Positions 24,067 to 34,819 of a stretch of DNA of 64,000 nucleotides are shown here, piece by piece (position 1 is the first letter of the stretch; every line of letters starts with the position of its first letter). Position numbers and translations under genes: made by a program. The DNA comes from Pempheris klunzingeri. Taxonomy: Eukaryota; Chordata; Actinopteri; Acropomatiformes; Pempheridae. The stretch covers positions 884,006-948,005 of the forward strand of contig NC_092027.1 in NCBI RefSeq assembly GCF_042242105.1, given 5' to 3'. The notes beneath the pieces are model-generated. The model saw nothing but the letters and a program-made list of their open reading frames with translations. It ran no database searches and was not told where the DNA came from.

Positions 24067-24099
24067 CACTTCCGGGGTTAATGAGTCTGCGCATGCGCA
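24067..24099. promoter_or_regulatory. Promoter-like ETS and NRF-1 sites of gene A
   Basis: About 70-100 bases upstream of the gene A start codon lie an ETS-type CACTTCCGG (24067-24075) and a perfect palindromic NRF-1 site TGCGCATGCGCA (24088-24099). Both are typical of TATA-less housekeeping-type promoters. Sites are seen directly; use is inferred. Confidence 0.6.
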
Positions 24100-24677
24100 G
24101 TGGTGTTAACCGGACGGCTGCAGCGCCCCCTGCTGCTGTGGATGTTTACTGTCTCAAACCTTATTACGACCGACAGGAAACAATACAAGTACATAAAAAT
24201 ACAACTCACCTTTCTGCTGAACCAGTGGGGGCCTGAGCCGGTCCCACCTGGGGGGTGAAGGGGGACAGTGACCCCCGGAGTGTCCCTCAGGTCCCTGTCA
24301 CTGCTCCACACTGACAGGATCCTGGGGGGGGGTTCAGGACCTCAGGATGATCTACCTGGATCAGGACTCACCTGTGCTCCGTGTCTTAAGGAGGACTCCT
24401 GGTTCTTTTAAAAGTAGCTTTCTTCTTCTTCTTCTGTCTCCTCATCGGGCCTGCCCCCCCCTCCCCAAAGAAGCTTCCAAACACGTTTGTTTTTACTCAT
24501 TCTTGCTGGAGGGCTCACCTGGGGTAACATGTCACGTGACCGAGACGAGCGTCTTCACCTGTCTTCACCTGCGTCAGGAGGCACAGACGGATGTAATTGG
24601 GACAGAATCTGGTCATTTTTCAAAATAAAACATCGTTCAGACTCTGATCATCAATAATATATATGTATATATATTTT

Positions 24678-24725
24678 CTGGGCGGCCCGGTACCGGTCCG
24701 CGGCCCGGTGGTTGCAGACCTCTGC
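24678..24725. mobile_element. Possible hAT-type DNA transposon end
   Basis: The GGCGGCCCGGTACCGGTCCG and CGGCCCGGTGGTTG phrases resemble a GC-rich terminal region common in vertebrate hAT elements. No second end was located, so this is a weak call. Confidence 0.35.
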
Positions 24726-25631
24726 TTTGTGTCATCATCTCTCTTATTCATCTCATATCTGTCCATCAGTGTGACACTTCAGCTTCACACCATCAGCACC
24801 CAGCAGAGACGGTTACCGTGGTTACCATAACCAGCAGCACTGTTCATTTTGTATACTTGTATTATATTTTATTCTTGTACATTTTTTATTTTGTAACTTA
24901 ATTTTCTTAACATTTCTTTTTCTTTTCACTGTAACTTCCTGATGTGGCTGCTGTGAATAAAGAAGCATGTTAAATCTTTAATAGGATTTGTTCGTAGTAC
25001 ACAGGCTGATTCTTCTTTCTTTGTTTTATTTATATATCTATGTATTTGTTAAGAAGAGAGAACATACAATAAAAATCCTTCTTGTCTTTGAATGAGTCTT
25101 CGAACACGATGGCTCCGCTGAAAGCTTCTTCACATTCAGCTAAATGAGACAAACATCATCACCTGAACAAACAAACTGAGACACAGTGAACGCAGCACTT
25201 TTTCTTATTCAGTGTTTTTACATTTGGCAAACAAGGAAAAACATTCAGGACTTTTCAGATTTAAAAAAAAAAAAAAACTACCTTTGAGACGTTCAAGTAT
25301 GAAGAAAGTCTCCTCTTGAGGAACAACAAACCTGAGCTGGACTAAAGACGTCAGTGCCATTAAATAACTGAATGAACATTTATTCTTCTAGATTAAATAA
25401 AAACACCCCCAGCAGTAAAACACCTGAGTATTTAAACCAACATTTTCCTCACGCTGCTTGGAAACACTTCAGTCAGAGTGTGAACACGAGAGGAGCCCAT
25501 GGATTCATTTGGAAAACGATCATACTGATCCTCTGAGGCACCAGACTCCATTGACAAAAACACTAATTTTACCAGAACACAGGAGTCGCTGGTCTGCAGC
25601 TGCCTTGGTCCATTAGTTCCTCCTGGACTTG

Positions 25632-25674
25632 TTCTAAATGTTCTAAATGTTCTAAATGTTCTAAATGTTCTAAG
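25632..25674. repeat. 9-bp tandem repeat (TTCTAAATG)n
   Basis: About four and a half perfect copies of TTCTAAATG. Confidence 0.9.
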
Positions 25675-25783
25675 TTCAGATCCAAACTAACGTGTCTCCA
25701 GCAGCTCCTGTGTTCAACCCCCAGGCCTGTTGACCACCGTTCAGATCAGAATCAGGCTTTCAGCCCCCGAAGGGCAGCAAAGC

Positions 25784-28570
25784 TCATGTTTTGGGGCAGT
25801 CCGCCCGGCCCCCCCTCTGACAGGGGTGCTTGTAGTAGCAGGACAGTTGGCTGAAGCGCCTGTCGCAGACGGAGCACCAGTACGGCCTCTCGCCCGTGTG
25901 AGTCCGCAGGTGCACCGTCAGGTTGCCCTTCTCCACGAAGCCGCGGCCGCAGTACGTGCAGATGTACGGCTTCTCTCCCGTGTGGCTGCGGACGTGCCGC
26001 ACCAGCGTGGCCCTCCTGCCGAAGCTCTTGCCGCAGACGGTGCAGCCGTGCGGCCGCTCGCCGGAGTGGATCCTCATGTGCATCCTCAGGTTCCCCCGCT
26101 GGGTGAAGCTCTGGCCGCAGACGCTGCAGCAGAACGACGTGTCTCTGTGAGCCCGGAGGTGCAGCTTCACGCTCTCCGTGCGCTCCAGCCGCTTCCCGCA
26201 CAGGCCGCAGTCTCTCAGGTGCGCCGAGGAGTGATTGAGCAGGTAGCTGATCCGCTGGAAGGACTCGCCGCAAACTTTACAGCCAAACGCCGGCGGGGGC
26301 CGAAGCGCCGGATCGGCGGGGCTCTTTGCCGTCGAACTGAGAGAAGAACTTTGTCCTTCGGCTTCTTCCGGCGCCCAAAGTCCCGCCGCCTCCCTCCAGT
26401 AGTCTCCGCCGTCTTCGGTCTCTGAGCACTCGGCGAGCGGCGCTTCAGGACCGTTTAGTTCCGGAGCTCCAGCGTCCTCATCGGCGGCTTCGGTTTTAAT
26501 GTGAGCGGCCGAAGGGCCGAAGTCTGTCCGCTCATCAGGGCAGCGTTTGATCCAGGAGGAGGCCTGGAGGGGGTCTGTGGGGGGGCAGAGGACAGGGGGG
26601 GGGGGGGGGAGGACAGGGGGGGGGGACCAGGGGGTCAGTCAGCTGTCAGCATCTTCAGTCAGAGCAGCAAGTAAAAATATAACAGAGATTATGTACTAGT
26701 ACTGTGACTGTGTACTAGTACTGTGACTGTGTACTAGTACTCTCCCTGTGTACTAGTACTCTCTCCCTGTGTACTAGTACTCTCTCCTGTGTACTAGTAC
26801 TCTCCTGTGTACTAGTACTCTCTCCTGTGTACTAGTACTCTCTCTGTGTACTAGTACTGTGACTGTGTACTAGTACTCTAACTGTGTACTAGTACTCTCT
26901 CCTGTGTACTAGTACTCTCCCTGTGTACTAGTACTCTCCCTGTGTACTAGTACTCTCTCCCTGTGTACTAGTACTGTCTCTGTGTACTAGTACTGTCACT
27001 GTGTACTAGTACTCTCTCCTGTGTACTAGTACTGTCACTGTGTACTAGTACTCTCCTGTGTACTAGTACTCTCTCCTGCGTACTAGTACTCTCTCCTGCG
27101 TACTAGTACTCTCTCCTGCGTACTAGTACTCTCCCTGTGTACTAGTACTCTCTCTGTGTACTAGTACTCTCTCCTGTGTACTAGTACTCTCTCCTGTGTA
27201 CTAGTACTCTCCCTGTGTACTAGTACTCTCTCACTGTGTACTAGTACTCTCTCACTGTGTACTAGTACTCTCCCTGTGTACTAGTACTCTCTCACTGTGT
27301 ACTAGTACACTCTCCCTGTGTACTAGTACTCTCTCCCTGTGTACTAGTACACTCTCCCTGTGTACTAGTACTCTCCTGTGTACTAGTACTCTCCCTGTGT
27401 ACTAGTACTCTCTCCCTGTGTACTAGTACTCTCTCCCTGTGTACTAGTACACTCTCCCTGTGTACTAGTACTCTCTCACTGTGTACTAGTACTCTCCCTG
27501 TGTACTAGTACTCTCTCCCTGTGTACTAGTACACTCTCCCTGTGTACTAGTACTCTCCTGTGTACTAGTACTCTCTCCTGCGTACTAGTACTCTCTCCTG
27601 CGTACTAGTACTCTCCCTGTGTACTAGTACTCTCCCTGTGTACTAGTACTCTCCCTGTGTACTAGTACTCTCTCCCTGTGTACTAGTACTCTCCCTGTGT
27701 ACTAGTACTCTCCCCCTGTGTACTAGTACTCTCTCCCTGTGTACTAGTACTCTCCCTGTGTACTAGTACTCTCCTGTGTACTAGTACTCTCTCCTGTGTA
27801 CTAGTACTCTCCCTGTGTACTAGAACTCTCTCCTGTGTACTAGTACTCTCCCTGTGTACTAGTACTCTCCTGTGTACTAGTACTCTCTCTGTGTACTAGT
27901 ACTCTCCCTGTGTACTAGTACTCTCCCTGTGTACTAGTACTCTCTCCTGTGTACTAGTACTCTCCCTGTGTACTAGTACTCTCTCCTGTGTACTAGTACT
28001 CTCCTGTGTACTAGTACTCTCTCCCTGTGTACTAGTACTCTCCCTGTGTACTAGTACTCTCCTGTGTACTAGTACTCTCTCCCTGTGTACTAGTACTCTC
28101 CCTGTGTACTAGTACTCTCCCTGTGTACTAGTACTCTCTCCTGTGTACTAGTACTCTCTCTCTCTGTGTACTAGTACTCTCTCCTGTGTACTAGTACTCT
28201 CCCTGTGTACTAGTACTCTCTCCTGTGTACTAGTACTCTCCCTGCAGTAAACCCTCTCAGTCTTCTTCCAGCTGTGGTAAAGGGGGCTCACAGACCGACC
28301 TTCCTCCGGGTTCCTCCTGCCCTCCTCGGACCTCAGGCCGTCCAGCTGTCTCCGCTGCCGGTCTATCTGCTCCCGGTACCGGCTCACCGTTTTCACGAAC
28401 TCTCCCAGGATGTCGTCCACCGCCGCCGCCAGCCGCTCGGTAACGAACATCCTCAGGGTCTCCGTCTCTGACGGCGGGCCGCTCTCAGGGTCCACGCCGC
28501 CGAAACCCTCCACCGCTCCGGGAGGGGACGGAGAGGAGGGCGGGGGGAACATGTGCCGGTCTGCGGACAT
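25784..28570 (-). CDS. C2H2 zinc-finger protein, gene B (6 fingers)
   Basis: Two exons: 28570-28300 (271 nt, donor G|GTCGGT) and 26574-25784 (acceptor CCCACAG), joining in phase 1 to give 353 residues. Exon 1 reads [17 protein letters not shown], then the family helix with [20 protein letters not shown] and [10 protein letters not shown]. Exon 2 has a short acidic linker ([14 protein letters not shown]) and six finger units: a degenerate one (CKVCGESF), CGLCGKRL, then [24 protein letters not shown] and a final CSVCDRRF whose second zinc-binding His is replaced by Cys or lost (YKHPC). The intron is about 90 percent minisatellite and ends in a long poly-C tract. An upstream in-frame Met exists at 28777, but a likely 5' UTR acceptor (TGTTTTTCAG) lies between, so MSADRH is preferred. 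Likely a nuclear DNA-binding factor; target unknown. Exon 2 is GC-rich, unlike genes C to G. Confidence 0.8.
26585..26632. repeat. Poly-G tract (poly-C in the gene B transcript)
   Basis: G homopolymer blocks with AGGACA interruptions. In the gene B transcript this is a C-rich polypyrimidine tract directly before the exon 2 acceptor. Confidence 0.9.
26692..28244. repeat. Minisatellite array 1, core GTACTAGTAC, in gene B intron 1
   Basis: Roughly 80 units of 17-22 bp. Each has the invariant palindrome GTACTAGTAC followed by a variable (CT)nCC run and TGTG. Length differs between units mainly in the CT run. It ends about 55 bases from the exon 1 donor. The same array family lies beside the near-identical exon 1 of genes D and E. 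Confidence 0.97.
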
Positions 28571-29840
28571 GTTGCTTTGACTTTCCGCCTCTGGCTGCTG
28601 ATATGAAGCGTTTGGTCCTGAAAAACAGCCCAAACTCGGAGTTAATATCGTTGGAGGAGAAGAAGACACCGACAGAGGAGCGACGGACCGGGCAGAGCTC
28701 CGACACTGAAAGAGTCCGGGGGGAAACGAGGTGTGGTGCTGAATGGTTCCGGGAGAACAACACGGATCATTAAACATGACAAGTGGTGGAAGAAATCCTC
28801 TTTTACTTCATGAAGCAGCACTAACACTCCTCTGTCAGACACTCTGGGACTAGATACACACCTGGATTACAAGGGTTAAATGTCATCAGCTATTATTGAG
28901 CATTAACATGTTTTTAATGTCACAGCTGCTCCAGGTGGAACAAAGTTTATTTATTTTTTTTAAGTTTATTTATTTGTAAGGTTAATCACATGTTTTAGAG
29001 GTCAAATCTAACTACAGCTTAGCTCTAAATCTAGCTCTAAATTGGTACTGAACATGAGTAAATGTCTTCCCTCCACTGTTCCCTTTAAGTAAAACTAACA
29101 ATACAACAATCTAAAAATACATAATTACAGGTAAAAGTGTTGGATTCAAAAAGCAGCCTCAGAGTGGAAAAGGTGTTGAAGTGGATCTGGTCAACAGAAG
29201 CTTGTGGTCTTAATAAAAATATCCTTGAAAAAGAAGAGTGAGCTCCTGAAGGCAGAAAAACCAGCCGGCAAACACTTCAGTTCAACTCAATCGGCTTTAT
29301 TGACCTGAACATGAATATTGTTGATGTGAGGAGTGGACAGTAAGATGATTTACCTCCGATGATTCACTCCTAACTAGAGCTAGTCAGTGCAGCCCTGCAG
29401 GGCCTCTCATCCAGTAAGACTCCTCTCTGTGATAGTCTGCAGTCAGAAGAACATTACGTTTGTGTTTCCCACTGAAAACTGAGATCCATCATCTAGAAAT
29501 AATAGTCTAACGATGCCATCCATGATAAATAAGGACAGTAGAGGACTGACGACACTCACAACTGTCTCTCTCTCTCACACACATTCACAATGCTGTTTCC
29601 TACATATATCATCCAGCACACAACATGTGAGGATGAATTTGGTTACTTCTTTGTGTTTTCTGTAATAATTGTACCGTAACATGAAGAAGGGAGCAGCTAC
29701 GATGTGTAAGTTTCTGCATTATTACTGCACTAGCTAAACACAAAAAACAGAACTAGCTGAAATGTTTGGATGAGATGAGACATATTTTGAGGACTGAACC
29801 AGTTTTTGCTGATCTGTGTTTTGTTCTCGGTTCTGCAGCT
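28571..29840. other. Gene B 5' flank and gene C 3' flank
   Basis: 28571-28870 is 5' UTR/promoter sequence nearly identical to that of gene E (48428-48725). Beyond it the DNA is AT-rich and featureless to the stop of gene C. Confidence 0.6.
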
Positions 29841-32435
29841 TCATTTAGTTCTGCTGTTCTCAACGACACACTTGTGTTTTTTGACATTATGGAGTTGAGT
29901 GAATCTTTTATCGCAAACGCTGCAGCTGAAGGGTTTCTCCCCCGTGTGAACAACCAGGTGTCGTCTCAGATGTCCCTCTAAAGCAAATCCTTTACCACAA
30001 ACCGAACAAGTAAAAGGGTTCTCCCCCGTGTGGACAGACGTGTGCTGTCTCAGAGTTGCCTGTCGTGAAAATCCTTTACCACAAACTGAACAAGTGAACG
30101 GTTTCTCCCCCGTGTGAACACTCATGTGTTCTCTCATATGCCCCTTTTCTCCAAATCTTTTACCACAAACTGAACAACTAAAGGGTTTCTCCCCTGTGTG
30201 AATTTTCATGTGCTTAACCAAACGGTTTCTGACACCAAAACTTGCTTTACAGACTGAGCAGCTGAAAGGTTTTTCTCCTGTATGAACACTTAAGTGTGAC
30301 GTCAAACTGGAGCTTTGTGTGAACCTGGTACCACAGATGGAGCAACAGAAGGGTTTCTCCCCTGTGTGGATCCTCATGTGCCTCACAACATCTCCACTCA
30401 ATGTAAAAGTCTTTTTACAAACTGAGCAACTAAAGGGTTTCTCCCCAGTGTGGATTCTCATGTGTCTAACTAAACTGTCTCTGACACTGAAACTTGCTTT
30501 ACAAACTGTGCAGCTGAAACGTTTTCCTTCTGTATGACGTCTCATATGATGTGTTACGGAGGTCTTCCAGGAGTATCTTTTACCACAAACTGGGCAACTA
30601 AATGGTTTCTCTTCTGTTCCACTGTGTTTCTGCAGACGTCCCTTGTGATCAGAGCTTGGAACATCTTCAGAGGAGCTGACTGGTGTTTTTCCAGTGTTAC
30701 AGTCTTCATCACTCAGAGGTACAACTTTGTTCTGCAGAGGGTTTAAACCTGACTGAGGTTCTCTGGTCTCCTCCCAGTCACAACTGTCATCAGTGTCACA
30801 CTCAGAGGACTGTGTAGTCTTCTCATGATGATCTGGATCAAAGTTCCCAGCTGGTTCTGATCCCCCACAGTCCTCTCTGTTCTCTTCAGTTTGGCTCTGA
30901 TGAAGCTGTGAGGACTGAGGCTTCTCTTCATCATCGTCTTCACTCTTCACAGCCACAGGAGAGAATGTGATCTTGGTGATATCGGCCTCCTCCAGCCCTC
31001 CAAGCTGCTCTCCCCCCTGACTGCTCCAGACTTCCTCCTCTTCCTCCTTAATGTGAGGAGGCTCTGGTGGCTCCTCCTGGTCCAGACTGGGGCTCCTCTG
31101 CTGCTGCTCAGGGGGAACCTCTTCTTTACTCACCACCAGCTGCTGGACGTCTGTGGACAGGAAACAAACACACACATGGTTCAGAACAGTCTAGTTTCCT
31201 GTCAACAGTTAAACCACTGACAGCACTACTTTCTGAAACGTGGGGAGAAACATTGCACGTTTGGTTAAACGTGTTTCGAAGTAGACTCCATTAGATCTAT
31301 TTATTCATATGAAACTCTTTTTTAGAACATAATGCACAAAAATGCTTTGTGTAAATTAGAAATGGTGGTGTGACACGAGGAGCCTCTTTGAAACACAATG
31401 TTAAGACGGTAGAGGGCTTAGTGGTCACTGACTGTCAGCAATCAGCTGACTGATAAAACCTCGTGCAGAGCTCCGTCCAGTTTGTCTGCTTGTTTAGTTT
31501 TCAGGCTTTAGACACTGTGTTCATCAGTAACTTCTCTCAGACACTAGTGGCTTATTATGTCGTGATTACGTTCTGATTTAGAGCCATCCGCACAGGCAGC
31601 TGATGTAGGAGACTTTTTCTCATTTGTCAGGCTGGTGCTGGAGGTGTTCTGATGTGGGGGAACCTCAGCACCAGCTTAGCATCACTGCTGCAGTGTACCT
31701 TCTTCTAACAGCTACTTCCAGCAGGATAACGTGTCTGACGCTGCACTCAAACAGCTTCCACAGTCACCGGCCCCCAAAAGCCATGAAATGACTGCGATCA
31801 AGGCAGCTATGATGTGTCTGTTTCCTCCTACTGTAACAACAGTGAACATAAAAGAGAGAGAAAAATATTCAGACTGCAGCTTTTCATGAGGAAGCTTCGT
31901 GTGGCAGGTTGTTAGACGTGGACGCCGTTGTGGGAGTGGGTGTCTGATATCAGAGGCCACATGAATAATCTGCTCTGAGTCCAAGAAGAGACTCGAGACA
32001 GCGAAGGGCTCCTGTTTAGAGCAGTAATCAGGTTTCATGCTGCTTCAGAGGAGTTTCCACCCCGGAGAGACCTCAGTTCTCTGGAGAAACAACCAACAGT
32101 TCGAGTCAACCAGCAGCTTCAGCAGAAGAATCTGGTTTAAACATCATGAGCACTGAAACAGTCTTGTTTTAAGACAGAAGTTAGATCACATGTGTGGAAG
32201 AATAAAAGAATGTCTTGATCTCGACAAGCTGACTGAATCATGAGGAACTAAAACATGTGATGGCAGCAGACTGGCTCTTCTCCACCTGCTTAGTACAGAG
32301 AAATGGATCTTTTATTGATTCTGGGCTCCTCCTTCACAGTAAAGGAGAAGTTGGGGGGGTGTTAAAGGTTATTGGGTTAATAAAGGTTAGGATTCTGGAC
32401 TGACCTGCTCTGTGCTGCGTGCTTTCGGGCTTCAT
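29841..32435 (-). CDS. C2H2 zinc-finger protein, gene C (9 fingers)
   Basis: The finger exon is 31150-29841, with acceptor TGTCCACAG then ACGTCCAGCAG (phase 1). It encodes [17 protein letters not shown], an acidic [13 protein letters not shown] linker, a Ser/Asp/Glu-rich region to about residue 170, then nine fingers with TGEKPFSC linkers, the last a C2HC type (KKHKC). Residues at helix positions -1,2,3,6 run WTSH, VDSR, LGDR, QSSS, VNRK, EGHE, RATQ, LGHR, QHNK. No copy of the exon 1 used by B, D and E lies nearby. A phase-compatible candidate first exon is 32435-32405 (MKPESTQHRA, donor GTCAGT), giving 446 residues. This first exon is inference; splicing from the exon 1 at 40255 is the alternative. 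The finger exon itself is secure. Confidence 0.8.
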
Positions 32436-32744
32436 TGCAGCTCTGTCCCCTGTTAGCTGTTAGCATTTAGCTTAGCAACGGCCCAGATTTCTGCTCCTTA
32501 TCACCAGTGAGAGCAGGACGTCTTCACACCCGCAGCACTGATCCGACCACTGCGCACATTTACCTCCTTTTCTGCGCACTTTGTCCCAAACAGCGAACTG
32601 AGCAGCGACAGAGAGCCAAACAGGAAGTTCTTCTTCTTCTTCCGCGTCGACGAGAGTTCGCTCAGCCGAAAGCGAAGAGCGACGAAGGCGAAGAGCGACG
32701 CCTGCTGGACTGGAGGGCGAACAGTCAAACGAACTGTAACAGTA

Positions 32745-33130
32745 AATGCTGAAAACTCAAATCCCACCTTTCATCTGGTTGTATTCCTTCTTACACTTTT
32801 TAAAACCATTAATTTATCCCACAAAATCATCTACAAGTAATGATCTTCCCATATCTAATGATACATTCACCATAAACACTGGAACAGGACTCACCACACT
32901 CCCCTGTGGCATCGTGGTCCCTTTGGGGATCAGATTTAATTTACACATCTGGGTCTGTCCATAATAAGAAACATAATCTACAACTAGATGGAAAGACACT
33001 AAATCCTATAAATACCCTCTGAGCCAGTTCTTCACAGCCAGGCTGAAACATTTTAGGATGTCCTGGCAAAGATTTACAGCCATGAACACAAAGTTTCCTT
33101 CCCCAGGTGACTCTTAAACTTGGGAGGCAC
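32745..33130 (-). mobile_element. Decayed non-LTR retrotransposon (LINE), reverse transcriptase palm
   Basis: Minus-strand frames include NWLRGYL, then a few residues later the RT motif MPQGSVVSPV and SLLVDDFVG, a degraded counterpart of the LYADD catalytic box, followed by a short trace resembling WGFKFSV. The order fits the RT palm of I/Jockey-like fish LINEs. Stops and frame changes are present, so it is dead. It lies directly upstream of the proposed gene C first exon. Confidence 0.6.
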
Positions 33131-34553
33131 AACGTTGGTGGAGCTGGAACATCTGAGACCATGTCTCACCTGGATGAAATCAATTCTAAGGTATTACAGG
33201 AACAATCTTATGAATCACACACAATTCTATCTGAGAGACTCTTCCCAGTGCTTTCAACCACCCGAGGACCTCAGAATGAGAAGGGGAGTTCTCAGGGGGA
33301 GTTTTAGGACAACAATAACAACCTTGTTCTGAGAAGTCTGAAATCAGTTTCTAAGATGAGAAGTTCTTTGACCACCTTTTCAGCCTGACGTGTCTCTCCA
33401 GGTAACTGACTCCTTGGCTGCAGGCACATTATCACCAACAACTTTAACACCTTTTCGACTTTATCTGTGACCCAAACAATGTGGTTTCAGGTTTTCCTAA
33501 ATGTAGACGGCTTATCGTCAGGCCTCCACCTTCTTCTTTAAGAAGAAGAGGGTTCTCTGTGTGCTGTAGGAGCAGTAAGTGTCACCTTCAATTTAAAGGA
33601 GCCTCAATAAATAATCTCATAACCAAATGTTTTAATCGCTTTGAAGAAATATTCACAGAAAAGAACCTGGTGATAAATGAAACATTTATTTATAGTTAAA
33701 TGTTTATCAGCATGAATATACAAGGTACTACTGAGCATATAATGAACAAAAAGATAAAGAAAATGGGCCTTTAAGTGGCCAAATAGCTGATTTTTGGTTT
33801 GACTTTAGTGAAGCAGGGAGGATGTGACGGAGGAGGTTTTTCTTTTGGTCTGGTCGACAACATGTTCTGAGGAGCTGAGACGGACGTCTGCTAAACTTTT
33901 CTTTATACAAGTCGTTTGGAAACCACTTTCAAAGTTATTATCAAAGTGAAAAGATGCTTTAAAGAACTTATAATCGAGAGGAAAACGGAGGGAAAAGAGA
34001 CACAAAGGAGGAAACATGTCTTCGTCATGGCTCTTCGTCACTTTATCCTTTAATAAAACTTCCTCTACTTCATGGAATTATTTTATTTGCTAGTTTACAC
34101 GTCAGTCACGTTCCTCCTTTATTCACTGTGATCATCAACAGCGACTCTAAACATAAAGTGAATATAATCATGTCTACAAACACACTTCCTGAAACACGTC
34201 ATTCGATTTCTAACTACTTAACTACCACATTTTAACATCCACTACTGTAACAGAAGGTTAAACACCTTTGATCACACGTTATGATAAAGTACACACATGC
34301 TTATATATCCTGTATCTATAGTCACTACATGGTTACATGGTAAACCCTTCATCACGTCTGTACTTCAGTAACTCAGTGGTTTATTATCATAGAAACATGA
34401 AAGTCTGTTTTACATGAAATCTTCACCTGGTTACTGGATGACTGGATCATTTCCTCACTTTAATTCAGACTCACACACACACGAGACAATACCGGGTTGA
34501 CTAAATTCATCAAGGCATTCAAACTTCGGGCGGGGAATGAGAGAGATCCACAG

Positions 34554-34555
<2 letters not shown>

Positions 34556-34627
<72 letters not shown>
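34556..34627. repeat. (GT)n microsatellite
   Basis: Uninterrupted 72-base GT run. Confidence 0.97.
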
Positions 34628-34631
<4 letters not shown>

Positions 34632-34819
34632 CAGAGGTGAACAGACATTGTACTGAGTGTCTTCGCTTGTTTTCATCATTATACCACTTTATCTTTTCTG
34701 GTAAGATGAAGCACATCTTGTTGTGGAATCTGTTTGAGAGCTTCGAATGATCAGCGTTGAGCCAAGTCTTCCTCAGTAATTCAGGAAGAACGAAGCTCAA
34801 CAAGAGAAACTCTGCAGCT

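Larger units (their letters stand above)
24100..25783. other. Intergenic between genes A and B
   Basis: No gene. It contains a hAT-like terminal sequence (24678-24725), an AT-rich stretch with AATAAA near 24955, and a 9-bp tandem repeat at 25632-25674. The 3' UTR of gene B should occupy its right end. Confidence 0.6.
32436..34819. other. Intergenic between genes C and D
   Basis: 32436-32740 looks like the 5' UTR/promoter of gene C. A decayed LINE follows (32745-33130). The rest is AT-rich with a long GT array (34556-34627) and no supported gene. Confidence 0.6.

Noticed and set aside
22669-26425. Plus-strand open frames opposite the finger exons of genes A and B
   Set aside because: Antisense shadows of GC-rich zinc-finger coding sequence.
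26692-28244. CRISPR-like appearance of regularly spaced GTACTAGTAC units
   Set aside because: Spacers are only short CT-run variants, the repeat is 10-20 bp, and the setting is a vertebrate intron; it is a minisatellite.
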